NCBI GenBank assembly: GCA_964019695.1
Contig: OZ026515.1
Location: 137,645,049-137,709,048 of the forward strand
From: Loripinus fragilis
Taxonomy: Eukaryota > Mollusca > Bivalvia > Lucinida > Lucinidae
Length of the DNA stretch: 64,000 bases
Direction of reading: 5' to 3'
Shown: in pieces, positions 1-11,040 of the stretch
Numbering within the stretch: the stretch's first letter is position 1
Layout: each line of letters begins with the position of its first letter
The notes under the pieces: generated by a model
The model's input: the letters and a program-made list of their open reading frames with translations, nothing else
What the model was told of the DNA's origin: nothing
Database searches by the model: none
Position numbers and translations under genes: made by a program

Positions 1-34
1 TAAATTATTTCATTATCATAGGATATTTAAAAAC

Positions 35-62
35 GGGGGGGGGGGGGGGGGGGGGGGGGGGG
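35..62. repeat. Poly-G run of about 28 bases
   Basis: An uninterrupted G homopolymer. Similar runs occur at 13573-13592 (G) and 59685-59705 (C). Length is likely to vary between individuals and between sequencing reads. Confidence 0.9.
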
Positions 63-369
63 CAAGGAGAGGGGTTCAAGGGAACCCCTCTCGATCCACC
101 ACTTTAAAAGACATGGCCATGTAAATAGAGACCAAAATCAGTATTATTAAATTATTGTGTGTTTATTTGGTGAAGCAGATGCAAATTGCTTGTCCAATTG
201 TGAATTTTGTTACGGTTAATAGTTTTTAAAAATATACTGAACTACTAAAGAAACCTTACACTTATGCTTCAAACTAGTAAATAACAAATTATAGAGCTAA
301 GCCAATATGCTTATTTTAAAAGCAAGACATTAGAAAGTATTCCTTGAAAAAATATATTTATCAATACTA

Positions 370-850
370 AGAACATGACGTCACAACGTCAAAAATATCA
401 TTTTTTAACACTTTTGCCTTGTGAGTGTATGTCTAGATATTTTTTGAAAATTTTTTCCATGTATGCAAGGCCAATACCAGTACAGACAAAAAGCAATTCT
501 AAAAATTTGTATTTTCTAGCTGTGACGTATGATATGGGGGTTTTAAGTTGTGCTTTCGCGTTGTCAAAACGGTAGTGTGTTTTCCTTTGTTTAAGCAATT
601 TCTAGGAACTAAAATGACTTGCAAACAATCATTGTAAGATAATGCATTTTCAAGAATTAGAACTTATGTTTGGCGTCACGTTAAAGGGTAAAAGCGGAAT
701 AAACCAAATTTAACGTCAATTAAGAAACAACGTAAAATATGGCTTATAACATTTTTTCTTTGTCAACGTATGTCACCGTTTAGTATGTGCTGTCTACTTT
801 GTTTTAGTGCCAATTGGCTAAACTTCACTTTAATCGCGTATGAATTTCTG
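370..850. repeat. Dispersed repeat, copy 1 (pair at about 45890-46330)
   Basis: The two stretches align collinearly on the same strand over about 450-480 bp. Shared landmarks include GTGTATGTCTA, AAGGCCAAT, a TATGATATGG block, TTTCAAGAA, AACTTATGTTT, AAAGAAACAAC, TTTTTCTTTGTCAAC and the TAGTGCCAATTG segment near the end. Small ORFs on both strands (about 66-74 codons) are only partly conserved and have stops at different places, so I do not call a gene. The element type is unknown and no terminal repeats were found. Confidence 0.6.
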
Positions 851-1639
851 TCTTTGCAGTATGCACATATCAGCATGTATTTGTAACCTTTGACGTCGCT
901 AAATGGAGGTAGGCGGTAGCTACGGAGTTCAAAAGGACTGAAACATTGTCAAAATGGATTCCAAACATGGTACAAAGTGTAAAAACTTGATAAAGTGGCA
1001 GTTCTCCTAAAAAGCTCATAAAATGCTGAAAACGTAAAATTGACGTTTAGAAAATGAAAATATGCTTCTGGGTTGAACAATGGATGCATGCTTTATTTGA
1101 ATGCCCAGAAGATGTCAATGAAATAACAAAAAATCACACTAAAGTGGTTTTGTGGTGAATTTCTTTGTTCTTGCAAAATTTGATTTTAGGGGTTACGTGA
1201 CGCTTTGATAGCTGACGTCTGAAATTAGTTGAGCTTTTCAAATAATCTCAGTGCATTCTAGCCTACCATTGTTCAATATTACGCAATGGAAAGACAAGTG
1301 TGCATCCTATTCATTTACTACCAAAAATTTGACATACAGTATGTGTCAGGTTTCTTTAGTAGCTAAGTATATGTCATCATATCTGGGAGAGATAGAACGA
1401 CATGCATTAAAATCTATAAGCCACAAGTGGTTTACATACTTAGTAACATTATGTGATAAAGTCAATAACATCATTGCTTACATAATGTGAAAAAATGAAT
1501 GGTTCAACAAATTCTTTTTCTTATCTGCTTGGTGTCTAAATATGAGCAAGAAGGACCAAAAGAGGTTCATGCAATGTGTTTGAAATTGATCACAGGCCAC
1601 AATAAACTTAGACACCTCAAACTTCTGAATGGATCTTAC

Positions 1640-1853
1640 TGTAGATGTTCTAAAATTTCAAACACTAGTTTCCTGCAAAAAAGGTTGATCGAACAGTGCA
1701 GTCCCAGATCAGACTGCTTCTGAAGAAGCAGTCTGATCAGGGCCTTCCCTGTTTGCTATTCTGACAAGTATTTTATGAATTCCAGTCCTGATAACCGGCA
1801 ATTTATTTGAGGACAGAAAGAGAAATTGTTCGAAATTTAGAACAATTACTGTA
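1640..1853. mobile_element. Hairpin MITE, family D
   Basis: The ends are imperfect inverted repeats of the type GTAAATGTTCTAAAATTT and its complement. The centre is a strong hairpin built on CAGATCAGACTGCTTC and its complement. Related copies lie at 3402-4612 (interrupted), about 23880-24072 and 48260-48456. No coding capacity is seen, so this is a non-autonomous DNA element by structure. Confidence 0.65.
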
Positions 1854-2184
1854 TATTATTATTAAGGTTTTCTGCTGCAGTACATTATGATCAATGCTTC
1901 AATCCTTTTCAGACCATTGGATTTTTTGCATTTAGCTTGATACAGTATACAGAATGGTTCATATTGAGGGGTCATAGGTTTTAATCTCCAAAATATATTG
2001 TATTTCTTTCTCTGAAGATCAATTTTGTCTTAGCAAACAGTGCAGACCCAGATGAAATGCCGCCTTAAGCGGCATTTCATCTGGGTCTTCACTGTTTGCC
2101 AAAATACGTATTTTGGAGCTTCCAGTTCCCAGGATTAAAGGATTAACATTTGTATAGTACTCATACCTGGCTCTTATATTTCAG

Positions 2185-2407
2185 GTTTAGAAAGCATGAC
2201 CATGTACCCCATGGGAAAAGGGTTGTGATGCATTTTATGGAACAGACTGATGGACTGATGAAATTTATTAAACTGTGGCGGCAGCAATTTGTTGAAACCA
2301 TGGAGCCTCAATACCTTCCAGATTTCTGGTCAGTGGACCATAATCCAGAGGACATATATAACAGTCGGCAGCATCAGAATGAAGATAATTTAGCTCATAG
2401 TGATTGA
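2185..2407 (+). CDS. EXD2: EXD2-like terminal exon, copy 1 (partial gene)
   Basis: This is the last coding exon of an EXD2-type protein. It opens after a TTTCAG acceptor in the same phase as the exon at 21409 (one base completes a split codon) and ends at TGA 2405-2407. The encoded segment contains HVPHGKRVVMHFM, then WRQQFVETMEPQYLP and WSVDHNPE, matching the EXD2 C-terminus pattern H-x-P-H-G-x-K/R-V-V, W-R-x-x-F, M-x-P-x-x-L-P, W-S-V-D-H. About 60% of residues agree with the second copy at 21409-21607, while the nucleotides differ much more, so it looks maintained by selection. EXD2 is a 3'-5' exonuclease with an HNH-like C-terminal half, linked in vertebrates to DNA end resection and to mitochondrial or RNA roles. 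No partner exons are visible upstream within the window. Confidence 0.8.
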
Positions 2408-2426
2408 ACTGAAGAATAAGCTTATA

Positions 2427-2665
2427 TGAGCTGCATCATGAGATTTCCAACAATGTGGTATGTGCGACCAGCAAAGGCTCAGACCAGCCTGCACATAGGC
2501 GCAGTCTGATCAGAGCCTTTACTAGTCGCTTGAATATTCTATGAATATTAAGGTACTGACTGAACATCATTTAGAGTTTCTAAGCTTCAATCGAGGCTGC
2601 ACAGGCTTGTCTGAGTCTATTCATGTCAAAATGCCACATTGTTGGAAATCACATGTCGCGGCTCA
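2427..2665 (+). mobile_element. TIR MITE, family A (TGAGCCG ends), copy 1
   Basis: The terminal inverted repeats run TGAGCTGCATCATGAGATTT / AAATCACATGTCGCGGCTCA and the element is flanked by TA on both sides. The internal part has a palindrome around CAGACCAGCCTGC...GCAGTCTGATCAGAGCC. It begins 20 bp after the EXD2 copy 1 stop codon and would therefore lie in its 3' UTR. Other copies: 16778-16984, 21643-22824 (interrupted), 29636-29873, 39595-39833, 40958-41185 (reversed) and 42007-42276. It has no coding capacity. The TA flank suggests mobilisation by a Tc1/mariner-type transposase. Confidence 0.75.
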
Positions 2666-2838
2666 TATATTATTGGAATGAATTTCATTTACCATATATG
2701 ATGGTCCAATGATCACACTGTGCACATAACTTTTTTTCAAAATGCTATAGCCTTTTTTGAAAACTGTAGATCTGGATCAGCTGGCATCTGATGAAGCCAG
2801 CTGATAAGGATCCACGATGTTTTTCATTCACAAAATGT

Positions 2839-3318
2839 ATGACGGTGTCAATGGGGTTCACTGATTAGCAAATTATGGCCCAAAAATTAAACATTTAGTG
2901 AATTTTGGCCCTAGAATTTAACCGTAAGCGAATTTTTAGGGTAATTTTAAGGAATAGCGGAATGCGAGGTGCTAGCGATTAGTGAATTTGGGCCTAAAAA
3001 TATAATGATAAGCGATTTTTGGGCGAAAAAATTACCGAATAACAGAATGGCGTGTTTTATCGGTTAGGGAATTCGATGGAAAAGCTATTCCACCTCGCAA
3101 ATGCTTCTAGACACGTTTTAATTTTTACTGATTGCTGATTTTTGGGGCTTATTTTTACCGATTACTGACTTTTGGGCCTAAATTTTACTGATAACCGATT
3201 TTTGGGCCAAAATTTAACTGATTAGCAATTTTGGGGCCTAAATATTACTGGTTAGCAATTTTGGGGCCCAAATTTTACTGAATAGCGATTTCAGAGGTAC
3301 CCCATTGAGACCCTCATG
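2839..3318. repeat. Inverted-repeat-bounded degenerate minisatellite
   Basis: The ends ATGACGGTGTCAATGGGGT and ACCCCATTGAGACCCTCAT are near-perfect inverted repeats. Between them lies a degenerate tandem array of about 30-40-bp units of the form ATTTTACTGATTAGCGATTTTTGGGCC, rich in runs such as TTTGGGCC and ACTGATTAGC. It looks like a non-autonomous element whose body was amplified as a minisatellite. No ORF is supported. Confidence 0.6.
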
Positions 3319-3401
3319 TATGGTATCCATAATAATAATAATGAAATTGCACCACTGTATTGACTGGAATTCAGAAATTCATAGGATGTAAACAAAACAT
3401 T

Positions 3402-4612
3402 ACGGTAAATGTTTTAAAATTTCAAACACTATTTGCCTGCTAAAAAGACTTAGACAAGCAAAGAAGACCCAGATCAGACTGCTTCTTCAGAAGCAGTCTA
3501 ATCAAGGTCTTTCCTGTTTGCTATTCTGGCAAGCAATTTGTGAATTTCAGCCCTAATGCCATGGTTACATTTGCTACGGTCGTCGTACGATTTATTTGTC
3601 TACGATTTTCCCTACGATTTTTTCGGCGTCGTAGGGGGCTATAAGCTAAGAAGTATGTGTTTACATTGCTTATGATCACCTTACGATTTCTTCGGCAACA
3701 AACTAGGACAAAACCTTACAGAGTCCTTGCGGATATCGTACAACAACCACAAGGTTATCGTACAATCATCGTGTTATCTTCACGACCCCTCTATATAAAT
3801 CGCACGATGCCCGTACGATGACCTTGCGGAAGTCACAAGGAGCTGGCACGCTGACTATGCAATTGTCGTGTAATTATGTGCATGGATTTAAAGGGTCATT
3901 CATGTTCATTTTTGGATTCAATTTGAAGTGCGTTTTAAAGTCATGTGATCACAAAATGTGCTATGAAGAGGCTAGTGTTTTTAGTTGAACATGGTTCCAA
4001 GGTATGAAACAGCGTGATACGCTTGTTTATATTTTAATGTCAATTTTTAAGTTTTGCAGTTTTCATAAAGTTTAAGTCACAGAATATAACAACGACCCCT
4101 TTTTTTATATTTCACTTTTATAATTCGAAAAGTATCACTTTAATTGAAAATATAAAGGTGCTTTAATTGTATCATCTCATAGATTCAGCATAGACTAAAA
4201 CGCTTATTATGGTTTTGTTCAGTTTAATCACCCAAAGGCACTCTACGGCAAGCAGCACATAAAAATTTTCGTCATAAGCAAAAATGAAGTCGTTGCATGC
4301 GAATAACAAAGGTACTGACCAGAATGCGCTTTCTTCCACCCGGCCTGGTCAGCACATTTGCCATTCGTTTTTTTACGATTTTTTCAAATTTGTCATTGTG
4401 CGGAGTTAAACAAAATCGTAGAGGCCACGATGCCCGTAAATCCGTACGATGATCGCAAGGTCTCCCTGCGGAGGCTGCACGGAAACGGTGATTTGGACAT
4501 CGTACGGGCATCGTATACTCGTCGTAAGGCAAATGTAACTGAGGCATAAATACTAACAATTTAGTTGAGAACTGAAAGAGAAAACTGTTGAAATTTTAGA
4601 ACATTTACCGTA
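3402..4612. mobile_element. Hairpin MITE family D, interrupted by a TAA-flanked element
   Basis: The outer ends GGTAAATGTTTTAAAATTTC and AAATTTTAGAACATTTACC match the family D termini. The element is split at 3556/4547 by the 990-bp insert described separately. The sister copy at 48260-48456 shows the unoccupied arrangement (CCCTAATG), supporting real insertion rather than rearrangement. Confidence 0.6.
3557..4546. mobile_element. TAA-flanked TIR element (PIF/Harbinger-like by target site)
   Basis: The ends TGCCATGGTTACATTTGC and GCAAATGTAACTGAGGCA are inverted repeats of about 18 bp, extending imperfectly inward (TACGGTCGTCGTACGAT / ATCGTATACTCGTCGTA). The flanks are TAA (3554-3556) and TAA (4547-4549), a 3-bp TSD typical of PIF/Harbinger elements. 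The body is rich in CGTACGAT/GTCGTAG motifs near both ends. ORFs of 63 and 95 codons overlap the right end on opposite strands and have no recognisable transposase similarity, so I treat it as non-autonomous. Confidence 0.65.
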
Positions 4613-4822
4613 GGTACTGGATTAGGACTTAAAGAGGCATGTTTGTATATGAGGTCAAATATGTATGTACATTTTATATATATGTAAACTCTTAGCAAAT
4701 TACTCACAATCTGAGTGAAGCTCAAAGCTCCAAAAGGCTGTATAGTAGTAAGTGATTTGCATGAGTTTATGCATTGATATCATCAAAAAAGATATAGCTC
4801 ATTACTTCTGATTCTAACTCAC

Positions 4823-5258
4823 GGCCACCAATCCATCTCCTTTATTGCCTATACCAGTTGGATTAATCTTTTTTGTTTCTTAATTTTGACAGCAAAATTT
4901 AGAAATCGGACAATGCTATTCGATGAGACACTCATTGAACTTTTTGACATTGACATCGGTTTTAAAAGGATTTTCTACTTGACAGATTAAAATGGTTTGT
5001 AGTGAAGAAAAATGGCATTTTTCCAACTTCAACACAGATTCTAGAATCAGATTATGTGTCAGGTCACACTATTTAAAGTATGTCAAAGGCACACATCAAG
5101 GCCATCAAATAACATTTTCGGATTTTTAAATTTTTGCGTTTGTTAGAAAAAATAACGATTTTGATGAAATTTAAGTCCCTTTCATTCATAGGAAACAGGT
5201 CCCTCTTCCTCATAAAACAGTATTGATTTTATGCGATGAAGGAGATGGATTGGTGGCC
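4823..5258. mobile_element. TIR element with perfect 20-bp ends
   Basis: GGCCACCAATCCATCTCCTT at the left end and its exact complement at the right end bound 436 bp of non-coding AT-rich sequence. I could not define a clear TSD. No other copy was recognised in the window. Confidence 0.65.
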
Positions 5259-5545
5259 ATGTAACTGTTATTGTTATATACCTTATAAGTGTTTACTATA
5301 GAAACTTGACGTGTTTCAATCGCTGACAGTTGTACTGTTCATCTAAATTTAACGTGTCGCAATACAGATTATTGTTGACAATCACTGGCTGTGGGCTTCA
5401 TTCCCATTAAAACATGGCAGCAGAGGGCTTCATTGCTATTTAAGCCCACTCAAGGACATTGCCTGCAATTTAAGATATCATCCCTTATGTTTTATGGAGA
5501 AATGACCAAACTATTTCAATTACAATAAAATACGCTTCTTTATCA

Positions 5546-5741
5546 CACCGGATAGGCGGCAGTCGAAAACGCTCCGAACAATCGATGAATGCAGATCACA
5601 GATCACTAGAAACAGTGTTTTTGATTGCCATTTGTGACCAGTCGGACGACAAACAGCAATCAAAAACTCTGCTTCTAATGATCGTTGATCTACGTTTGTC
5701 GATAGTATTAAAATTTTCGGTCGTCGCCTATCTGGTGCGGT
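5546..5741. mobile_element. MITE with CACACCGGATAGGCGGC ends, copy 1
   Basis: Inverted ends CACACCGGATAGGCGGCAGT / CGCCTATCTGGTGCGGTG surround about 160 bp. A second copy lies at 6753-6946. An overlapping 79-codon minus-strand ORF is a by-product and is not conserved in copy 2. Confidence 0.65.
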
Positions 5742-6216
5742 GCGTTTATTGAGATACACAAAACAATCTGAAACAAGGGCTAGGAGTAAGAAGCTCTAGC
5801 GATAAGGCGTATATTTTCCCTAGTTGAAAAGATTACAAAAGCTAAATTTTCAAATAGCCCTAATGATTTTAATTTTTTTTTGTTTGGGTAGTAATATAAT
5901 ATCTATAGTTAGCATCAAAATACGTTTCAAAGGGATTCATCATTTACAAAGCCTTGAAAACTAGCGCTTTCTACTCCCACCCCTCATTTTACGTCTTTAT
6001 ACTGGGTGTCGTTTAGACCAGAATTTTAATAGATCCATTATAGAATATAGGTTTTCAAAAAGTAAAAGTAATATATAATGAAGGATATAAATGTTCTTCG
6101 TTTCCAAAACTTGGCAGAATTCCTTCTGCTCATGCATACGAAATATAACTTAACATTGTGATGTTTGTCATTGAAAATATGAAACTGGTGTCTTACAGTT
6201 TGTTTTTAGATGCATT

Positions 6217-6305
6217 CCCCCCTAGACCCAAGATGCCCTTTGGACAATTGAACGTCATTATATAAATATACAACATGTGTAAAGGGCGTCTTGGGTCTAG
6301 GGGGG
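6217..6305. repeat. Short foldback with 23-25-bp arms
   Basis: CCCCCCTAGACCCAAGATGC is mirrored by GCGTCTTGGGTCTAGGGGGG around about 38 bp of spacer. Probably a very short MITE. Confidence 0.65.
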
Positions 6306-6752
6306 AAAGGGGTTGTATAAGCGAAAGAAGACATCAATCATTTGACAAAAATAGACCACTTTGCAAGATGGTCGTTTTTATTGTGCATCAACTGTATAAA
6401 TATATATAATATACTATATCGCGATAAACGTAGGATGATTGTTTACCTTACTTTAACGGTCTATTTCCCACACATGTTACTGAATAGCGAGCACAGTTGA
6501 TGATCAAAATAAATTCTCATTCAAAACGAAGTAGATATATTACACACATTTAGGAAAACCTGTTTTAGATATACGAACTAGCGGGCAAGGGTACATAGAC
6601 GGCTCATCTATATGTATTTGTTGAGTGTGCCTAGTGTCTCCAGTTGTTATTTCAAGAAATTAAAGCGAAAGTCTTATTTAGGGAAATATCACGCCTTATC
6701 GCAAGAAATTCTTTACATTTTTCATGTTTCAGTTGAAAAATAATTTTGTTTC

Positions 6753-6946
6753 CACTCCGGATAGGCAGCAAATGAAAACGCTCTTAGCAATCGACTAAAG
6801 TGGATCAAAAATCGCTAGAAACAGTGTTTACAATTGCCATTTGTCGCCAGTGAGGTGAGTAATGGCACTCAAGAACTCCATTTATGACTATTTTTGGTCT
6901 GCGTTTGTCAATATTGACGTTTTCAGTTGCCGCCTATCTGGTGTGG
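6753..6946. mobile_element. MITE with CACTCCGGATAGGC ends, copy 2
   Basis: Same family as 5546-5741: ends CACTCCGGATAGGCAGCA / TGCCGCCTATCTGGTGTGG and a shared internal CGCTAGAAACAGTGTTT segment. About 1 kb separates the two copies, in the same orientation. Confidence 0.65.
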
Positions 6947-7050
6947 TTTCCTAGTATGCTTCATGATGCTACAGTGGACATTTTATTTGGAAGTGCTTGT
7001 GCTTGAAAGGAAGGTATATAACAATGACAATATATTATTCCTTTCTGTAT

Positions 7051-7136
7051 ATTAACGTTTGCCAAGCCCTAGTGTGATAATGTGTTGCAGCCCTCACCGC
7101 TTCACATTATCACACTCCAGCTTGGCAAACGTTAAT
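7051..7136. repeat. Short foldback ATTAACGTTTGCCAAGC
   Basis: The outer arms ATTAACGTTTGCCAAGC and GCTTGGCAAACGTTAAT are exact complements. An inner pair, AGTGTGATAATGTG / CACATTATCACACT, also matches, so most of the 86 bp can fold into one hairpin. Confidence 0.7.
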
Positions 7137-7729
7137 ACATGGAAAAGAATGTTTTATCATATTATTGTTACAGATTATTGCATTTTAATAGCTGGCATAG
7201 GGAAAACCATTTGTAGCTAGTAGACAGCAGTGAAAAAAGTGATGTCTACCTGTTCTGGGCTAAATTTAGTTCAATTTTTGTAGCTGTTTGGCAGCACTGA
7301 CATATCCTGATGTCTACCTGTCCTGTGCTTAAATAAGCTTATCACTGGCAGACATCAAGATCTGTCACAACCAATGAAAGCTAGTTTCAGCCTGGCAGAG
7401 GAGGTCTTTTATAGGAGTCATATAACAATAGGCTTTCGAATCTCTCATATTAAAATGGCTTTTGTTTTTCTTCATCCAGTGCAAGCTAAGAATCTGAATT
7501 TCATTTCTGTTATATATACATTTTACATTCAATCAATCACATTTACTAAATGATATTCCACCCAAACCTGTGCTGGTTAAAACATGACTGTTAATTGCAT
7601 GCAGCATGGCTTCTTATGCAATAACTCTTACATTTACATTCTACATTATCAATTATACCACCCTTACCAACTTTAGCACGAAATATCTTGTGATGTGCAA
7701 GGTCTACACCGATGTTGGTGGTATAAAAT

Positions 7730-7825
7730 AGTTATACCATGTTTGTCCACCTGTACGTAAGATAATCCACTCGCTAAAGCTCGTGGATTATCTCCAAGTA
7801 CAGGCAGACAACCCATGGTATAACT
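7730..7825. repeat. Short foldback AGTTATACCATG
   Basis: The ends AGTTATACCATG / CATGGTATAACT and the inner arms GATAATCCACTCG / CGTGGATTATC form a long imperfect hairpin. Non-coding. Confidence 0.6.
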
Positions 7826-8903
7826 ATTACTTAAATATACTTAATAATATTCCACCCAAACCTGCTAGTTATCCTAATAAAAATGAATTATGCTATTTTC
7901 AAGGGAGGTCTTAGAACAGCCAGTGAGTCAAACTGGCATACATAACCTTACGGCAATATGTGAATGATGACAAGCAATTGAAGACAAAGTTATTGGCCCC
8001 ACAGTGTATATCGCCTGATTTTTTTAATATTTTACATGGAGAAATGCAAGCAACTAGATTATGTTGCTTCCATGTAAGGCAGCTACAATGAGAATATGAA
8101 AATAGGATCCCGTAAATGAAATGTTACATATAAACCTGCGTGTGACAGAACCAACACTTTGACTTTGTGCCCAGCAAAGACTTCAATCAGTGAGGGCAGC
8201 CATCAGTCTGATCATAGTCTTTGCTGTGCACTAATTGGGTAGCAAAGGACGCAAGTTATCTCTGCTCCCAGACAGGACTCCAATCATAGCAGATTTCCAG
8301 GCGTCTCTGAGTTATCACTGGGTGCAAATTCAATTTGTTGGTTTTGTTATGAACAGGTGCATTAGCCAATCAGCTATTGTGATTTTATCAGTTATGTGTA
8401 TATCAAACTTTAATTTACAACATAACACCATACATCTGTCAGTTCATGAGAAAAATAATTCTACTTGCAAAATAATGGTAATGTGAGGAAATCCATTTAA
8501 AGTGTAAATAGGATGAATAGGTTGTGTAAATTAGAAATGAATTTGCTGAATTATTTACATGTCTGTGATATTTGCTGTGTATTTAAGGGGTCTTGTCACG
8601 AGGAAACACAATATTGTTGCATGCGAACAACAAATACTCAGACCAGCCTGCATAACAGCACAGTCAGTTCAATGCCTTTATTATTCTCTTTCTCGATAGT
8701 AAATTTGCTGAACTTGTTACATACAAAATTTCAATATTCTAGCTAGTCTGGCTGGTTTGAGTCTTGCCTAGATGGATATCCCAGACAGGTTTTCTTGTGA
8801 ATTGGTCCTAAGTATAGTGTTAAAATATACTCTGTTTCTTTGATGTGATAATGGAGTTTTTCTGTAACCTTTTAATACATGTACTAGAAACCTGTAAATG
8901 GTG

Positions 8904-9109
8904 TACAGTAAAACCTGTCTTAAGCAGCCACTCAAAAAAAGACAAAACGAAGATCTTAATGACAAATGGTAGCTAATGAAAGTTAAAAGTATTGCAGAAT
9001 GCTCCCCTTGGAGCATTCTGCAATACTTTTGACCTGCATTAAGCTATAATCGGTCTTGAAAACCAATTTTGGTCTTTTTGAGGGGCCGCTTAAGACAGGT
9101 TTTACAGTA
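8904..9109. mobile_element. Full-length foldback MITE, family C, copy 1
   Basis: The whole element of about 205 bp is an imperfect palindrome. The ends are TACAGTAAAACCTGTCTTAA and its near complement, flanked by or beginning with TA. The centre is AGTATTGCAGAATGCTCC / GGAGCATTCTGCAATACT. Other copies: 24190-24442, 26537-26746, 28755-28961, 29310-29517, 42949-43129 and 61416-61622. It is the most repeated intact family in this window. It is non-coding, and any transcript would form a long double-stranded hairpin. Confidence 0.8.
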
Positions 9110-9687
9110 TGCCCAAATAAGATTCCAAACAATGTAGCATCTCATCAGTGTCTGCACTTGTTGCAAAGATGAAAACAATCTTCAGGAAAAGAAATGAAAC
9201 GAAATATACCAGTAATTTGAAATTACTAGCCTGCAAACCCATTCACTTGGTTCTTGCTAGCAGTGACTCTGTCGTCTGCTGATAAACTTTGCAAATAGTT
9301 TGGACCAAACGGATCAGGACCAACAATGTTGGTCCTCCGACAATGATGGTCCTGAACTGGATTAAACCGCTTTAACACTGATTGTGTTCCTGAAAGAATT
9401 TTTGAAAAAGTTAATTTTGAAAAAGTTGGCAGACGACAACAAAAGCATGAAAAATTATTAAATACATTATTGGACTATCCTAACTTTAACTATTTGAATG
9501 GCTCATTGATGCAAATGGATGCATTTTTGAACTTATCATCAAGCTGAATTTTATAGTAAAAAAAGAATCAATGAACGTTGTTAATATATATTTTGTTATT
9601 GAATAAATTTTTCTAAGATTTCTTAATACATTTGTGTCATTTAGCACCCTTTCTTTGGCTGTTGCAGTTCTATATACCGTCCTGTGT

Positions 9688-9948
9688 GCAGCGCACTGGA
9701 TCAGTTAGTAGAGCATTACACTGGAGATCGAAGGATTGCTAGTTTGAGACTCACTGGAGTGACTGTGTTGTGTCCTTGAGCAAGGCACTTTATCCACTGC
9801 TTAGTGCTGCTTCAACCCAGGCAGACAGAAATTCGTCCTGACATGACTGAAAAACTGTTGACTCAAAGTAAAGCATCAACATAAACAGACAATACCCCAT
9901 TCTGATATTGAGTGGGAAACATGGGCCGATGATTTTAGCATTATGTAA
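9688..9948 (+). mobile_element. tRNA-derived SINE (family S1)
   Basis: The head has an A-box-like segment (GATCAGTTAGTAGAGCAT) and a degenerate B box (TAGTTTGAGACTC). It is followed by the conserved body TGTGTCCTTGAGCAAGGCAC, then TTCAACCCAGGCAGAC and a tail GACTGAAAAACTGTTGAC. Same family at 24612-25000 (interrupted), 32761-32952, 42476-42655 (reverse), about 46770-46885 (3' part) and 54135-56372 (reverse, interrupted). Confidence 0.65.
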
Positions 9949-11040
9949 ATAAATTAGTTTTTAGAGAACTATGGCCAAATAGAAAAATAAGTGTGTTTCA
10001 GGTAACAGGTCTGAAAATTTTAGGTATGGTAAGGCCACCTATTTTTTTATGCATTTTGAAAGGCATTTCGACTTTCAAAACGCATAATATTATATATTTT
10101 TCAGAAAACTGAAAAATATTCTAGGTTTCACCAGTAAATTTAGGTAGGATCTGGTTACCCTATACACAGGTATTTTTTATTTGGCCTAAGGTTCTTGCAT
10201 ATTAGCTTAAATATTGAATTCACTCTGAGTATGATAGATTTTGATTGAGTTGTTGCTTAACATCCCAGTGAACATATTTTCAGTCATGCCAGGACTTTTT
10301 CCTGGTTTGAACTTATACTAAGCAAAAAAAGATGAAGTGTCATACTCAAGGATACAGCACCACATTGCCAGTGGGGTTCATTCCCGTGTCTTTTTGTTTA
10401 CAAATCTAACTCCCTACCACTTGAGCTATGGTGCTCCCCCATGTGTGTGATAGGCTTGCATGCTAAAGTTGATGATTTATAGATTAGAGTGAAAAACAGT
10501 CCACAGTAAAAACTAAATTTCCGACCGTATATCCAACCATACACCTCCCCAAATGAAAATTTTGAATACAGTTATCCCGTAAATAACTTTTGGTTGGATT
10601 CCATTAAAAAGTGACTGAATTATGCCCCATTTTTTAAAAACTTTTTTGGGGGTCATTTTCCAACTGGCAAAAGAGTTTCAAAAATATCAATTACTAGTAC
10701 TAAATATATTCAATGTGAGCATATGCATTGTCACAGAATAAAATGTTCTGAAATTTCAAACGCTTCTCTCTTTCTATTCTCAAATAAAATGTTGCATAAC
10801 AGGGCTGAAACTCACAAAATGCTCGTTAGAAAAGCAAACAAGGAAAACAAAGCAGTCTGATATGGGCCTGTCATGTTTGTCTTGGCTTTTGTGACAGGCA
10901 TGCAAAAGTTTTGGGGCTCATTTTAATTATTGTCGAGGAGAAACCCATGTTCAAACACCATGTAAACCTTGTGATTAAAAATCCATTTGACAATAACTTC
11001 AAACAGCTACATGCATATGTATTTATGTAAGAACATAATT

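Larger units (their letters stand above)
1..2184. other. Repeat-rich DNA upstream of the first EXD2 terminal exon
   Basis: No coding exon is recognised here. The stretch holds a 28-base G run (35-62), one copy of a dispersed repeat shared with 45.9-46.3 kb (about 370-850), a MITE with a central hairpin (1640-1853), and a second hairpin repeat around 2034-2100 whose arms read GACCCAGATGAAATGC and its complement. If the EXD2 exon at 2185 belongs to an intact gene, this is its last intron, because the exon opens straight after a TTTCAG acceptor. I looked for the preceding EXD2 exons (the HNH-like module) and did not find them, so that intron would be longer than 2.1 kb. Confidence 0.5.

Noticed and set aside
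4272..4559. 95-codon minus-strand ORF as a transposase
   Set aside because: It overlaps the terminal inverted repeat and shows no transposase motif.
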